Below are positions 13,922-22,561 of a DNA stretch of 29,709 bases, in pieces. The stretch covers positions 1 to 29,709 of the forward strand of contig CAJTKB010000012.1 in assembly GCA_910576925.1 (NCBI GenBank), read 5' to 3'. The notes under the pieces were generated by a model, which ran no database searches, had not been told where the DNA came from, and worked only from the letters and a program-made list of their open reading frames with translations. Origin of the DNA: an uncultured Bacilli bacterium (GTDB lineage: Bacteria; Bacillota_I; Bacilli_A; RF39; UBA660). A program made the position numbers and the translations under genes. Position 1 is the first letter of the stretch, and each line of letters opens with the position of its first letter.

Positions 13922-14710
13922 TTAGTTATTATCCTCGTTCTTTTTTACTAGAATTTTTCCTTTTTCTTTATAAGATAGTATATAATTCAAGTAATCTTTG
14001 GGAATTATTGACATTGGAATAGGAATTTCTTTTGTTTTCGTAAACATTTCTTGTATTTTTTCTAATCCTATTGTTGTTACTGCATCTTGCATTCCAAAAG
14101 GTGTTAAATCTCCGTTAAAAAATAAATGTTCATATAAAAACTGATCTGGCGTATTAAAATGTAATTGAGCAGCGTAATTTGCTATATTAATATAAAGGCC
14201 AGTCCAAGCTTTATCGATATTTAATCTATAATGAATATGTGGATTTATATTTAATATTCCTTTATTTTTATAATATAAATCTAATAGTTTTTCTATATCT
14301 CCAGAATATTCTAAAAAACGATACATTTCCGGATAATATATTAAATCTTCATTAGATTTTTCTTCATCAAAGTTATTAATAAATACATTATCATTAAATT
14401 TTTCTATTACTTCTTTTTCAGATAATACTTTTTTCCCTTCTAAATCTATTATAAAGTAGGTCCAAAGGTTTTCTTTAATTATTAGATAATTATTTCCTTG
14501 ATTACTTATTTCTTTTAGCATTTCTATACTCATATAAAAATCAAAGTCTTTACTATTTTCTATTAATATATTTTTTAATTCTTTCCAAACTTTAGTAAAA
14601 GGCATTAATTTATCCATTAAATCTTTAAATTTTATACAATCATTTTCTACTTCAAAGTATTTTTCAAATAATTCATTTCTTAGTTTATCCTTTTCTTCTT
14701 TTAGTTCCAT
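13922..14710 (-). CDS. Uncharacterised protein, partner of the zinc-ribbon protein
   Basis: I do not recognise this 262-residue soluble protein. It is mixed alpha/beta, with a helical N terminus (residues 1-60) and a conserved-looking C-terminal part containing NINPHIHYRLNIDKAWTG and PIPMSIIPKDYLNYIL. The ATG at 14710 is preferred over 14722 because the latter is part of the GGAGGTAATT leader. A sigma-A promoter lies at 14740-14768. The gene ends directly at the start of the zinc-ribbon gene. Confidence 0.7.
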   Translation of the reverse strand: MELKEEKDKLRNELFEKYFEVENDCIKFKDLMDKLMPFTKVWKELKNILIENSKDFDFYMSIEMLKEISNQGNNYLIIKENLWTYFIIDLEGKKVLSEKEVIEKFNDNVFINNFDEEKSNEDLIYYPEMYRFLEYSGDIEKLLDLYYKNKGILNINPHIHYRLNIDKAWTGLYINIANYAAQLHFNTPDQFLYEHLFFNGDLTPFGMQDAVTTIGLEKIQEMFTKTKEIPIPMSIIPKDYLNYILSYKEKGKILVKKNEDNN

Positions 14711-14739
14711 AATTACCTCCATTTATAAACACATTATTT

Positions 14740-14768
14740 ATTTTATACTATTTATAAGGACTATTCAA
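14740..14768 (-). promoter_or_regulatory. sigma-A promoter of the zinc-ribbon operon
   Basis: On the minus strand TTGAAT (14763-14768), 17 bases, then TAAAAT (14740-14745). The ribosome binding site GGAGGT follows about 20 bases later. Confidence 0.6.
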
Positions 14769-14808
14769 CATAAAAATGATTCTAAATATACTTTATTTAT
14801 ATTATAGT

Positions 14809-14930
14809 TTATTTTTTGTATTTATATAGGAAACTTGGTATATGATCCTCTCTAATTAATATTTTATCTGCTTTTTCTACTTTATTTGCAATTATTTTCT
14901 AATATAAAATAGTCTGTTATTATATTAAAT
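14809..14930 (-). pseudogene. Possible degraded coding remnant
   Basis: On the minus strand the frame ending at 14809 reads KIIANKVEKADKILIREDHI and then PSFLYKYKK before a stop, a protein-like string with no start codon. A neighbouring frame just upstream reads ITDYFILENN, as if a frameshift separated two halves. It sits between an intact gene and the zinc-ribbon operon. The source gene is not identified, and chance in AT-rich DNA is possible. Confidence 0.3.
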
Positions 14931-14946
14931 ACTATATATGTATAAT

Positions 14947-15447
14947 TTATTTTGTTTTGTTTACTTTATTTTCTTTTTGTAAGTAAGTATTCAATAATTT
15001 AATTGAATTTTCTTTATTTACTGAATGTAATTCTTTTGCCTCTAATATACCATCTACTAATTCTAAGTCATAGCAAATATTAATTGAATATTCATCTAAT
15101 ATTTCTATAAAATCTTTTAATGATTCTCTTTGTTTTTCACTAATAATTTTGGGCATCATAAATATCCCTGTCTTACCATATTTTTCTATATTCTTAGTTG
15201 TATTAAAAAATATTATATGGCCAAATAATGTGAAGAAATATCCTGCCACATCAGGTGTATGCTTAATAGTTAATCTTTTAAAAACTTCAATATCGGAATA
15301 TTTTTCTTTAGAATAATCTAGTAAACTTTTAATATGTAGCTCATCTTCATCGTGAGCATTTCCTATCATTTCTATTTCTCCATCTTTTATATTTCTTTTT
15401 TCGTCATCTGCGCCATAAATAAAAGCTAATTTATAATTATCTATCAT
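14947..15447 (-). CDS. Uncharacterised protein downstream of pncC
   Basis: I do not recognise this 166-residue soluble protein. It contains a segment KHTPDVAGYFFTLFGHIIFF, a short GKTGIFMMPKIISEKQRESL that is not a P-loop, and a mixed alpha/beta C terminus. There is no signal or membrane anchor. It starts 11 bases after the pncC stop with a GTAGGT ribosome binding site, so it is probably in the same operon. No relation to NAD metabolism can be shown from sequence. Confidence 0.66.
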   Translation of the reverse strand: MIDNYKLAFIYGADDEKRNIKDGEIEMIGNAHDEDELHIKSLLDYSKEKYSDIEVFKRLTIKHTPDVAGYFFTLFGHIIFFNTTKNIEKYGKTGIFMMPKIISEKQRESLKDFIEILDEYSINICYDLELVDGILEAKELHSVNKENSIKLLNTYLQKENKVNKTK

Positions 15448-15458
15448 ATTACTACCTA

Positions 15459-15926
15459 CTAATTTATAATTTCTAATAACATTTCTTCTATTTTAGAAAT
15501 GATTAATTCTTTATTTTCCTTTCTTTTTTCAAAGGGTGCTTTTAATATTTCTTCTTTGTATGTATTTTTATCTCTATCATATATACTAATATAGACAGTG
15601 TTGTCATCAAAAGATGGATTATCTTTATCTACCTTATTTAACATACCAGTAACACCTATACCATAATTACTATTTGTAAAATGTGATATGTTTTTACTCA
15701 TTTCGTTAGCAGTTTCTATACTATATACAGTATATTTATCAATAATATTTTTATCTACTCCCATTTTTATTTTAAATTCATTACAATATGTTACAGCACT
15801 AAATTTTAATACCTCTCCTGCTCCTTCTACATTTGTAATCTTATTACTTAATCCTCCACCAGTACAAGATTCCATAGTTGATATTGTTTTATTAAGTGAA
15901 ATTAGTTTTTCTACGACCTTTTTCAT
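15459..15926 (-). CDS. pncC: Nicotinamide-nucleotide amidohydrolase PncC (CinA C-terminal domain)
   Basis: This 155-residue protein is the stand-alone CinA C-terminal domain, which deamidates nicotinamide mononucleotide to nicotinate mononucleotide in NAD recycling. The signature ESCTGGGLSNKITNVEGA is at about residues 19-36, and YGIGVTGM at about 88-95. The usual following GPGG stretch reads LNKVDKDNP here, a local divergence. It has no N-terminal molybdopterin-binding domain, like E. coli PncC. GAGGT precedes the ATG. The nearby nadE completes the pathway end, which supports the role. Confidence 0.86.
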   Translation of the reverse strand: MKKVVEKLISLNKTISTMESCTGGGLSNKITNVEGAGEVLKFSAVTYCNEFKIKMGVDKNIIDKYTVYSIETANEMSKNISHFTNSNYGIGVTGMLNKVDKDNPSFDDNTVYISIYDRDKNTYKEEILKAPFEKRKENKELIISKIEEMLLEIIN

Positions 15927-16300
15927 ACAAATACCTCTTTTCTACAATTTATTTATATATATGTTCTTCTTTTATATAGTTTAGCACATTTTGATTAACA
16001 TATTCCATTAAAATATTATTATTAGTATCTTATCTTTACAAATTTCTGATAATACTTATGAAATACTATCTATAGTAATTATTTTCTGGGATATATTATA
16101 TTATTTTCATAATTTTTATATTTATTTATAATATTTGATGGATTATCATTATTTCTTCTTATTACAATAATTTTATGAACATCAAATATATATTGATAGT
16201 TTTCTATGTGTAAATAAGCTTCTTATTCTTTATAATTCTTTTGCAATTTTCTTGTACATTTTATGTGTAGTATTAAATGATTCTTCACATATTCCTATTT
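15927..16300. other. 374-base gap without an intact gene
   Basis: This stretch between pncC and nadE has no intact ORF. On the minus strand it holds a broken coding-like segment (16079-16288) and a 19-codon run at about 15945-16005 that starts MEYVNQNVLNYIKEE without a ribosome binding site. The remaining bases are AT-rich; no terminator or clear promoter for pncC was found. Confidence 0.6.
16079..16288 (-). pseudogene. Possible pseudogene with an in-frame stop
   Basis: On the minus strand a GTG frame reads 21 codons, a stop, then EAYLHIENYQYIFDVHKIIV followed by IRRNNDNPSNIINKYKN and a stop at 16079. A shifted frame over the first part reads GICEESFNTTHKMYKKIAKE, which looks more protein-like, so a frameshift is likely. 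I cannot name the family; chance is possible. Confidence 0.35.
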
Positions 16301-18217
16301 TTATTGTAAGTCTCCTAAAAAATCATCTGAATCTAAGTCACTTGGAAGTCTTAAATCCCCTCTTGGGGATAGACTGATTGAGCCTATTTTTACACTATCT
16401 GGCATACAATTTCTTTTGAATTGATTTTTAAAGAATCTTTTAATAAATGTATTTAGCCATTTATCTATTTCTTTTTCATTAAATTCATTTCTAAAAGTAT
16501 TTATAGCTAGCATTTTTATCTTTTTTGGACTAGCAGATGTTTTAAGAAAATGATATAGAAAAAAGTCATATAAAACGTAGGGACCTACTTTAGCTTCCGT
16601 TTTTTGAGTAATTTTACCATATTCATCTGGTGGTAATAATTCAGGTGATATTGGAGTAGCTAGAATATCGCCAATTATTCTCTTTATCTTTTTATTTTTA
16701 ATTGTTTTTTCAAAATAATTAACTAAATCTCTAACGAGAGTTTTTGGAATTGAAGCGTTTATAGCATACATACTCATATGATCACCATTATAAGTACACC
16801 AACCTAGGGCAAGCTCTGATAAACTTCCTGTTCCTATTACTATTCCATCACACATATTACTATAATCCATTAATATTTGTGTTCTTTCTCTTGCTTGAAT
16901 ATTTTCATATACTATACTTCTATCACTATTTGGTAGACCTATATCTTTCATATGAAGCTTAGATGATTCTTTTATGCTTATTTCTTTTATGGTTGCACCA
17001 TATTCTTTTACAATACTTATAGCATTATAATATGTTCTATCTGTTGTTCCAAATCCTGGCATAGTAATACCAATAATATTCTTAAGATCTTTTTTGATTA
17101 TTTCAAATGATTTAATGACTATTAGGAAAGCTAGAGTTGAATCTAGTCCTCCACTCATTCCTATAACACATTTAGGATAATTTAGATGAATTAGTCTTCT
17201 TGATAAAGCATTTGCTGCTATATTTATGATTTCTTCATATCTTTTATTTTTATCATCTTCAGTTGGTATAAAAGGATATTTTTTATACTTTCTTTCTAAA
17301 AACTTGAAGTCTCTAACAGATACTTCAATATATTTGTAATCTTTATCTAAAGTATTTGATAAATAACTGATATTTTTTTGTCTTTCATTTATAAGATAAT
17401 TTGTATCAATATCTGAATATATTAAACTGCTTTCAAGCTCAAATCTCTTTCCTTCTGCTAAAGAAACGCCATTTTCATAAATCATACTTGCTCCGCTAAA
17501 CAATATATCACTACTTGACTCCATAACACCACTTGATGAATAGATATATGCTGATATATTTTTAGCTGATTGCATTTTGATTAAATCTTTTCGATATTCA
17601 TTTTTTCCAATAGTTTCATTGCTACTAGATAAGTTGAAAGTTATAGTTGCTCCCATTAGTGAATGATTATTGCTAGGAGGATTTACAACCCATAAATCTT
17701 CACATATTTCTATGCAAAAGCTAATATTTTTATTTTCTTTATCTTTGAAGATTAGTTTAGTATCAAGTGGTACTGTTTGATCACATAATATTATTTCTTT
17801 ACTTTTTATATCAAGACTTGATGAGAACCATCTTTTCTCATAAAATTCACTGTAATTTGGAATATATGTTTTAGGTACTACTCCTTTTATTTTACCTTTT
17901 TCTATAACAATAGCACAATTTAAGAGCGTATTATCACATCTAACTGGAAGTCCAACAATTGATATTATATTTATATCTTTTGTATTTTCTATAATGTAGT
18001 TAAGAGATTCTTCAGCACTAGATAGTAAAAATTCATTAAAAAATAAATCTCCACAGGTGTATCCTGTAATACAAAGTTCTGGAAATAATACTATTCCTAT
18101 TTCCCTTTCACTTGCTACTTTAATCATTCTCACTATTTCTTTAGCATTTTTTGATGGAGCAGATAAGAAAAGCTTATTTACAACTGCTCCTATTCTTATA
18201 AATCCGAATTCTTTCAT
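16301..18217 (-). CDS. nadE: Glutamine-dependent NAD+ synthetase
   Basis: This 638-residue cytoplasmic enzyme makes NAD from nicotinate adenine dinucleotide with ATP and glutamine. The N-terminal nitrilase-like glutaminase domain (about 1-290) has the triad Glu47 (LFPELCITGY), Lys116 (VVPKTYIPNY) and Cys172 (CIEICEDLWV). The C-terminal synthetase domain (about 320-638) has the PP-loop SGGLDST at 355-361, then GFGTTDRTYYNA, IQARERTQILM and GTGSLSELALGWCTY. Length fits the two-domain form (about 650-680). GAGGAG precedes the ATG. It stands alone, but pncC lies 374 bases downstream in the same orientation. Confidence 0.96.
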   Translation of the reverse strand: MKEFGFIRIGAVVNKLFLSAPSKNAKEIVRMIKVASEREIGIVLFPELCITGYTCGDLFFNEFLLSSAEESLNYIIENTKDINIISIVGLPVRCDNTLLNCAIVIEKGKIKGVVPKTYIPNYSEFYEKRWFSSSLDIKSKEIILCDQTVPLDTKLIFKDKENKNISFCIEICEDLWVVNPPSNNHSLMGATITFNLSSSNETIGKNEYRKDLIKMQSAKNISAYIYSSSGVMESSSDILFSGASMIYENGVSLAEGKRFELESSLIYSDIDTNYLINERQKNISYLSNTLDKDYKYIEVSVRDFKFLERKYKKYPFIPTEDDKNKRYEEIINIAANALSRRLIHLNYPKCVIGMSGGLDSTLAFLIVIKSFEIIKKDLKNIIGITMPGFGTTDRTYYNAISIVKEYGATIKEISIKESSKLHMKDIGLPNSDRSIVYENIQARERTQILMDYSNMCDGIVIGTGSLSELALGWCTYNGDHMSMYAINASIPKTLVRDLVNYFEKTIKNKKIKRIIGDILATPISPELLPPDEYGKITQKTEAKVGPYVLYDFFLYHFLKTSASPKKIKMLAINTFRNEFNEKEIDKWLNTFIKRFFKNQFKRNCMPDSVKIGSISLSPRGDLRLPSDLDSDDFLGDLQ

Positions 18218-18339
18218 AAAGCCAACTCCTCATTTTATAAAATAAATTATTCTCTAACTTTAATATACTCCTAATTTATTTTTTTACTACTTAAATTCTT
18301 TTTATCAAAAAAATTAGCTAAGTATTATGATTGATGCAT

Positions 18340-18383
18340 AAAAAAAGTTATTGTTAAATTATAAATGATTCAACAACAACTTT
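18340..18383 (-). terminator. Terminator of the hydrolase-murF-ddl operon
   Basis: On the minus strand AAAGTTGTTGTT (18372-18383) pairs with AACAATAACTTT (18344-18355) over 12 bp including one G-T, with a 16-base loop, then more T residues. The plus-strand reading is also T-rich after the stem. Confidence 0.75.
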
Positions 18384-18427
18384 TTTTCTAAACATTATTT
18401 TTTCTTTTTTTAATTTAATTAAATATT

Positions 18428-19648
18428 CTATTTTAATTTTCCTTTCATTCCTTTAGAACTATTCATAGCATATCCTGCTAAGATGTTGCTATCAAAAGAG
18501 TGAGTTTTACTATTTCTTTTTTTATGATCTTTAATTCCAATATTTATTATATCATCAAGAAGTTCAGTATATTTTATTCCTTTTGGTTCCCATAAGTAAA
18601 ATGCTAAGCTTCCTGGAATAGAATTTATTTCATTTATATATACTTTTTTAGCTTTATCATCAATTAAAAAGTCTATTCTACATACTCCTGATGAACCAAG
18701 AACTTTGAAAGCACTAGTTGCAATACTTTCTATTTTTTCTCTTTCTTTATCATTTAGTTCGGCTGGAATCTTTCTAGTTGCTGAAAGCATTCCTTTAGAT
18801 CCTGTTGCTTTACTTGGAACTTTAAAGCCCATTTTTCCTTTAACTTTGCCATTTCCGATATATTTATCTTCAAAAGTCAAAAATTTATCTGCTGATATTA
18901 CTTCCTCTATTTCACTAAGTTTTTGGTTCTCATAATTTCCTAAAACACTGATGTTTACTTCTTTTAAATTTTCTACCATTTCTTCTACTACAATTTTATT
19001 ATCATAATTAATAGCTTCGTCTATTGCTTTTATAACTTCTTCTTCATTAGATGCTGTGCCAATTCCTACACTACTACCTGTAGTTGCTGGTTTAACTATT
19101 ACTGGATATTTTAGTTTATTAATTTTTTTAAGGATTTCTTCTGTATTATCTTTATAGTCACAATCATAAAACCAAGTGTATTTAGTAATAGGTAATTCTT
19201 CACTCTCGAATATCTTTTTCATATAAACCTTATCTTGTCCGACAACAGCTGAGTAAACATTTGGACCAGCATAAGGTATTCCTATTGTTTGAAGATGTCC
19301 TTGAAGAGCGCCATCTTCTACATTTGTTCCATGTACTATTGGTAATACTATATCTATATCAGTTACTATCTTATTTAAAAGAGCCTTCTTTAGTTTTAAT
19401 TTGTATATACCATCTTCAAAAACTAAAATTACATTTTTGGCAAATTTTTTAATAAGAGATAAATCATGGTATGAATCTATATCTTTTAGCATTGCTCCTG
19501 TATACCATTCTCTATCTTTAGTAATATAGATAGGTATTATTTCATACTTTTCCTCGTCTATTTTATTCATAGCCTGTATAGCTGATATTATACTAACCTC
19601 GTGTTCTACTGTTTCTCCTCCAAAAATTACACCTACTTTAATTTTCAT
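18428..19648 (-). CDS. ddl: D-alanine-D-alanine ligase
   Basis: This 406-residue ATP-grasp enzyme joins two D-alanines for peptidoglycan. The N terminus has VGVIFGGETVEHEVSIISA, the middle has the ATP-binding VIVKPATTGSSVGIG, and the C-terminal part has GVCRIDFLIDDK and NEINSIPGSLAFYLWEPKG. The enzyme is about 30-50 residues longer than typical, with a C-terminal tail (DHKKRNSKTHSFDSN onward) rich in Ser and Lys. The Tyr or Phe that sets D-Ala versus D-Lac specificity cannot be fixed without alignment. It follows murF by 12 bases, so both act on the D-Ala-D-Ala step. Confidence 0.95.
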   Translation of the reverse strand: MKIKVGVIFGGETVEHEVSIISAIQAMNKIDEEKYEIIPIYITKDREWYTGAMLKDIDSYHDLSLIKKFAKNVILVFEDGIYKLKLKKALLNKIVTDIDIVLPIVHGTNVEDGALQGHLQTIGIPYAGPNVYSAVVGQDKVYMKKIFESEELPITKYTWFYDCDYKDNTEEILKKINKLKYPVIVKPATTGSSVGIGTASNEEEVIKAIDEAINYDNKIVVEEMVENLKEVNISVLGNYENQKLSEIEEVISADKFLTFEDKYIGNGKVKGKMGFKVPSKATGSKGMLSATRKIPAELNDKEREKIESIATSAFKVLGSSGVCRIDFLIDDKAKKVYINEINSIPGSLAFYLWEPKGIKYTELLDDIINIGIKDHKKRNSKTHSFDSNILAGYAMNSSKGMKGKLK

Positions 19649-19660
19649 ATAATAACCTCC

Positions 19661-21280
19661 CTATTCGTTATATGTATCTGGTAAATCATTTTCAAATAAG
19701 GCATAAACCTCTTCTTTTGGATTTTCCTTTTTGATACCATTTATAAAATTATATGCTTCTTTTACATCATTATATATTATGACATTATCAAAATTGAAGT
19801 TCTTGTTTTTTAAACCTTTTTGAATTGGTTCTGTTTTCTTTTTACCAATTAAGACAACATAATCTGCTACTTCTGCTATTTGTTCTCCGAATATTTCGTT
19901 TAATTCATCCTCTTTGTCGGCAAGTTCTATCATACCTGGAGTTACTACGATTTTAATTCCTGGCATCATCCCTAAAACCTCTACAGCATTTTTTGCTCCT
20001 ACAGGATTTGAATTATAAGCATCATCTATCATATTAAAAGCGCCAATTCTCTTAAGTTCTAGTCTGTGTTCGATTGGTTTTACACTTGAAACTGATTTTT
20101 GCAAGTCTTTTATTTCTATTCCAAATTCACGTCCTAGAGCAAGAGATGCTAAGATATTATAAACGTTATGATCTCCTAATAATTTAGTAGTAAAGGAATA
20201 CTTATTTTTATCTCCTTTAAACAGCACATCAAATTTAGTACCAATATTTGAGCATTCTATATTAGTTGCTCTTACATCTACATCTTTATTATTAATACCA
20301 ATCCATAGTATTTTACATTTATTTTTTAATTTATAAGATACTTGCTTTTCATCATCACCATTTAAAACTCCAATTCCATCAAGTGGAAGCGATTCTATTA
20401 GTTCAAATTTACCATCAATTATATTTTGCTCACTTCCAAAAGACTCTAAGTGTGCTGTTCCTATTTTTGTTAAAATACCATATTTAGGATGAATAAGATT
20501 ACAAAGTCCTTTTATTTCTCCTTTTACATATGCTCCCATTTCTGCTATAAATATTTCTGTAAATTTATCCATATTATTATTTACAGTCATAATTAAGCCA
20601 TTATAAGTATTTAAGTTTCTTGGTGTTGGCAAAGCATTATATTTAATATTTAAAATATCGGCTAAAATATTTTTACTACTTGTTTTACCATAACTTCCAG
20701 TTATACCTATTATTTTTAAATTTTGCATATTTTTTAGTTTTGTTTGAGCCATATGCTTAAAGTGATTATATACCATTTTTTCTATAGGAGTATTAATTAC
20801 TTTAGCTAAAAATACTACAAAGAAGTTAAAATATATCATTAGAGAGTAAATAAATGTAATTATCCAAGCTAATTTTAGATTGCCATTATTTAATATTAGA
20901 AAAATTATTGGTATTATATATATAATAGATAGAGTTAATATTAAACGCTGTATTCTTTTAGTAACAACAAGTGGTTTTTTTGTTTGTTCATTTTTTAATT
21001 TACTATACCAAGAAAATGTTAATATAATATATATTAATATTATTAATAGTTCAGCCAAAAGTGAATATGTTGTAATATCAAATATTACTAATATACCTAT
21101 TAATGATATAATTACTGCTATAAGTTCTATATTGATAAATGAGAGAATATTTTTAAATATCCATTTTAAATAGCGATTATTTTCATTATATAGATTTTGT
21201 TGTAACATATGAAGTGATTTTTTACTTTTTAAGAAAAGCGCTAAAATCATTAAAATAATGATTAAATAAAATACTAACAT
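19661..21280 (-). CDS. murF: Membrane-anchored MurF-like ligase
   Basis: This 539-residue protein joins D-Ala-D-Ala to the UDP-MurNAc peptide, if it acts as a normal MurF. The first ~165 residues are not the usual UDP-substrate domain but a membrane region with about five hydrophobic segments (about 1-17, 48-68, 73-92, 112-131, 137-158), with LHMLQQNLYNENNRYLKW after the first. The ATP-binding domain begins at about 188 with IIGITGSYGKTSSKN, then GVLNGDD and LLGDHNVYNILASLALG; the C-terminal domain has DDAYNSNPVGAKNAVEVL and ends FENDLPDTYNE. It is in a tight operon with ddl and a hydrolase, each 12 bases apart, which supports MurF; a MurT-like role on lipid-linked substrates is an alternative. 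Confidence 0.88.
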   Translation of the reverse strand: MLVFYLIIILMILALFLKSKKSLHMLQQNLYNENNRYLKWIFKNILSFINIELIAVIISLIGILVIFDITTYSLLAELLIILIYIILTFSWYSKLKNEQTKKPLVVTKRIQRLILTLSIIYIIPIIFLILNNGNLKLAWIITFIYSLMIYFNFFVVFLAKVINTPIEKMVYNHFKHMAQTKLKNMQNLKIIGITGSYGKTSSKNILADILNIKYNALPTPRNLNTYNGLIMTVNNNMDKFTEIFIAEMGAYVKGEIKGLCNLIHPKYGILTKIGTAHLESFGSEQNIIDGKFELIESLPLDGIGVLNGDDEKQVSYKLKNKCKILWIGINNKDVDVRATNIECSNIGTKFDVLFKGDKNKYSFTTKLLGDHNVYNILASLALGREFGIEIKDLQKSVSSVKPIEHRLELKRIGAFNMIDDAYNSNPVGAKNAVEVLGMMPGIKIVVTPGMIELADKEDELNEIFGEQIAEVADYVVLIGKKKTEPIQKGLKNKNFNFDNVIIYNDVKEAYNFINGIKKENPKEEVYALFENDLPDTYNE

Positions 21281-21292
21281 AATTATTACCTC

Positions 21293-22012
21293 CTATAAGA
21301 AATTATTTAATATGTTAATTATCCTATTTATATTTTCTAAATAGGCATAGTGAGTTCCTGGCATTAATATTAATCCAGCATCATTCATTACTTGTTCTAA
21401 GATTTTAGCATCTTCAACACTTGCTTCTGTATCATTATCTCCCCAAATAATAAGTGTTGGCTCTTTAATTTTTTTGGCTACTTCAGTTAAGTCTTTATTT
21501 ACTGTATTTACTAGTATTTGTCTCATTATGGGAGAAGCATTTTTATAATCACGTGAACCAATATATTTCTTCATTTGTTCAGCAATCCTTGACATACCAG
21601 GTAATTTTTTTAAACTTTTTAAAGTTTTTACTTTTAAGCTATCAGCACTTTTTTCTGGCCTTATAGGACTACCGAATAAAACTAGCTTTTCAATATTATT
21701 ATTACTTGAAAAGTTAATTGCGAGTCTACCACCAAAAGAATGTCCAATAACAATTGGCTTTTCTATTTTTAATTCTTTTACAAATAGTTCTAGCATTTCC
21801 TTATAATCATCTAAGCTCCAAGGAAATGGTGGTTCATTACTTTCTCCAAATCCTGGTAAATCTAATATTGTGATTTTAAAGTTACTTGACAGTCTATCCC
21901 CTAGTGGCTTCATCATTTCTATATTCTGTCCCCAACCGTGTAGGAATATTATATCCTTACCATTTCCGTACTGAATATAATTTATGTTTATATCTTTGAT
22001 TTTTATATGCAC
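21293..22012 (-). CDS. Alpha/beta hydrolase
   Basis: This 239-residue protein has an alpha/beta-hydrolase fold. The oxyanion-hole motif FLHGWGQN is at about residues 23-30, the nucleophile Ser92 is in VIGHSFGGRLA, the acid is Asp191 or Asp193 (WGDNDTEAS), and the base is His220 (MPGTHYAYLEN). The substrate is unknown, but the gene is first in the operon with murF and ddl, suggesting a link to cell-wall or lipid metabolism; that is inference. The start is a GTG at 22012, with GGGTGA upstream and no better in-frame ATG. Confidence 0.88.
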   Translation of the reverse strand: MHIKIKDININYIQYGNGKDIIFLHGWGQNIEMMKPLGDRLSSNFKITILDLPGFGESNEPPFPWSLDDYKEMLELFVKELKIEKPIVIGHSFGGRLAINFSSNNNIEKLVLFGSPIRPEKSADSLKVKTLKSLKKLPGMSRIAEQMKKYIGSRDYKNASPIMRQILVNTVNKDLTEVAKKIKEPTLIIWGDNDTEASVEDAKILEQVMNDAGLILMPGTHYAYLENINRIINILNNFL

Positions 22013-22141
22013 TATTTATCACCCACAATATATTTATATTATACTTTATTTTAGCCACTATTTCTACAGATAATCTTATTTTTCAACATTTTATTGATAA
22101 ATATTTTATATCAATATTATTGTATGTCTAATTATGTCAAC

Positions 22142-22480
22142 TTATTTTAGATTATCTATTATTTTGTCAATCTTTTCACCATATTCTGAACTTTCATCAT
22201 ATAAAAATTTTAACTCTGGTGTATGCCTAATTTCAATTCTTTGTGACAAACATCCTCTAATAAATGCGGCAGCATTATTAAGCGATGTTAATATTTCAGG
22301 CTTTTTTTCTTTTTCTAAAACTGTAAAGTATACTTTAGCATAACTCAAATCATTCGTAACATCTACTCCTGTTATAGTTACTTTTTTTAAATCCTCATCA
22401 TCTACTTCTTCCATTAATATCATACTAATCTCTTCCATATATGTGTGATTTAATCTTGCTATTCTTAAATTTGTTGCCAT
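22142..22480 (-). CDS. rbfA: Ribosome-binding factor A
   Basis: This 112-residue protein is RbfA, which helps maturation of the 5' end of 16S rRNA in the 30S subunit. The KH-like domain has the family features RIARLNHTYMEEISMILMEE at the N terminus, VTITGVDVTNDLSYAKVYFTV in the middle split by strands, and RGCLSQRIEIRHTPELKFLYD near the end. Length is normal. GGAGGG precedes the ATG, and a good promoter lies at 22499-22527. The usual neighbours infB, nusA and truB are not here, so rbfA is detached from its common operon. Confidence 0.95.
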   Translation of the reverse strand: MATNLRIARLNHTYMEEISMILMEEVDDEDLKKVTITGVDVTNDLSYAKVYFTVLEKEKKPEILTSLNNAAAFIRGCLSQRIEIRHTPELKFLYDESSEYGEKIDKIIDNLK

Positions 22481-22498
22481 ATTATCCCTCCAATAAAA

Positions 22499-22527
22499 AG
22501 TATAGCATCTGATAATTATTATTGCAA
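22499..22527 (-). promoter_or_regulatory. sigma-A promoter of rbfA
   Basis: On the minus strand TTGCAA (22522-22527), 17 bases ending in TGC, then TATACT (22499-22504), a near-consensus promoter with an extended -10. The GGAGGG ribosome binding site follows. Confidence 0.65.
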
Positions 22528-22561
22528 TTTAATATATCTATATACTATTTACTTGTCATAA

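Noticed and set aside
15688..15984. A 98-codon plus-strand ORF over pncC
   Set aside because: It is antisense to the conserved PncC signature region; composition is that of a shadow ORF.
22114..22140. Candidate promoter for the hydrolase-murF-ddl operon: TTGACA, 15 bases, TAATAT; the same stretch also contains CATACAAT, a perfect sigma-E -10
   Set aside because: The sigma-A spacing of 15 is poor, and the sigma-E reading has no -35 and sits about 100 bases before the gene, unlike the other sporulation promoters here. Left unassigned.
22134..22343. A 69-codon plus-strand ORF over rbfA
   Set aside because: It is antisense to a clear rbfA and has no translation signals.
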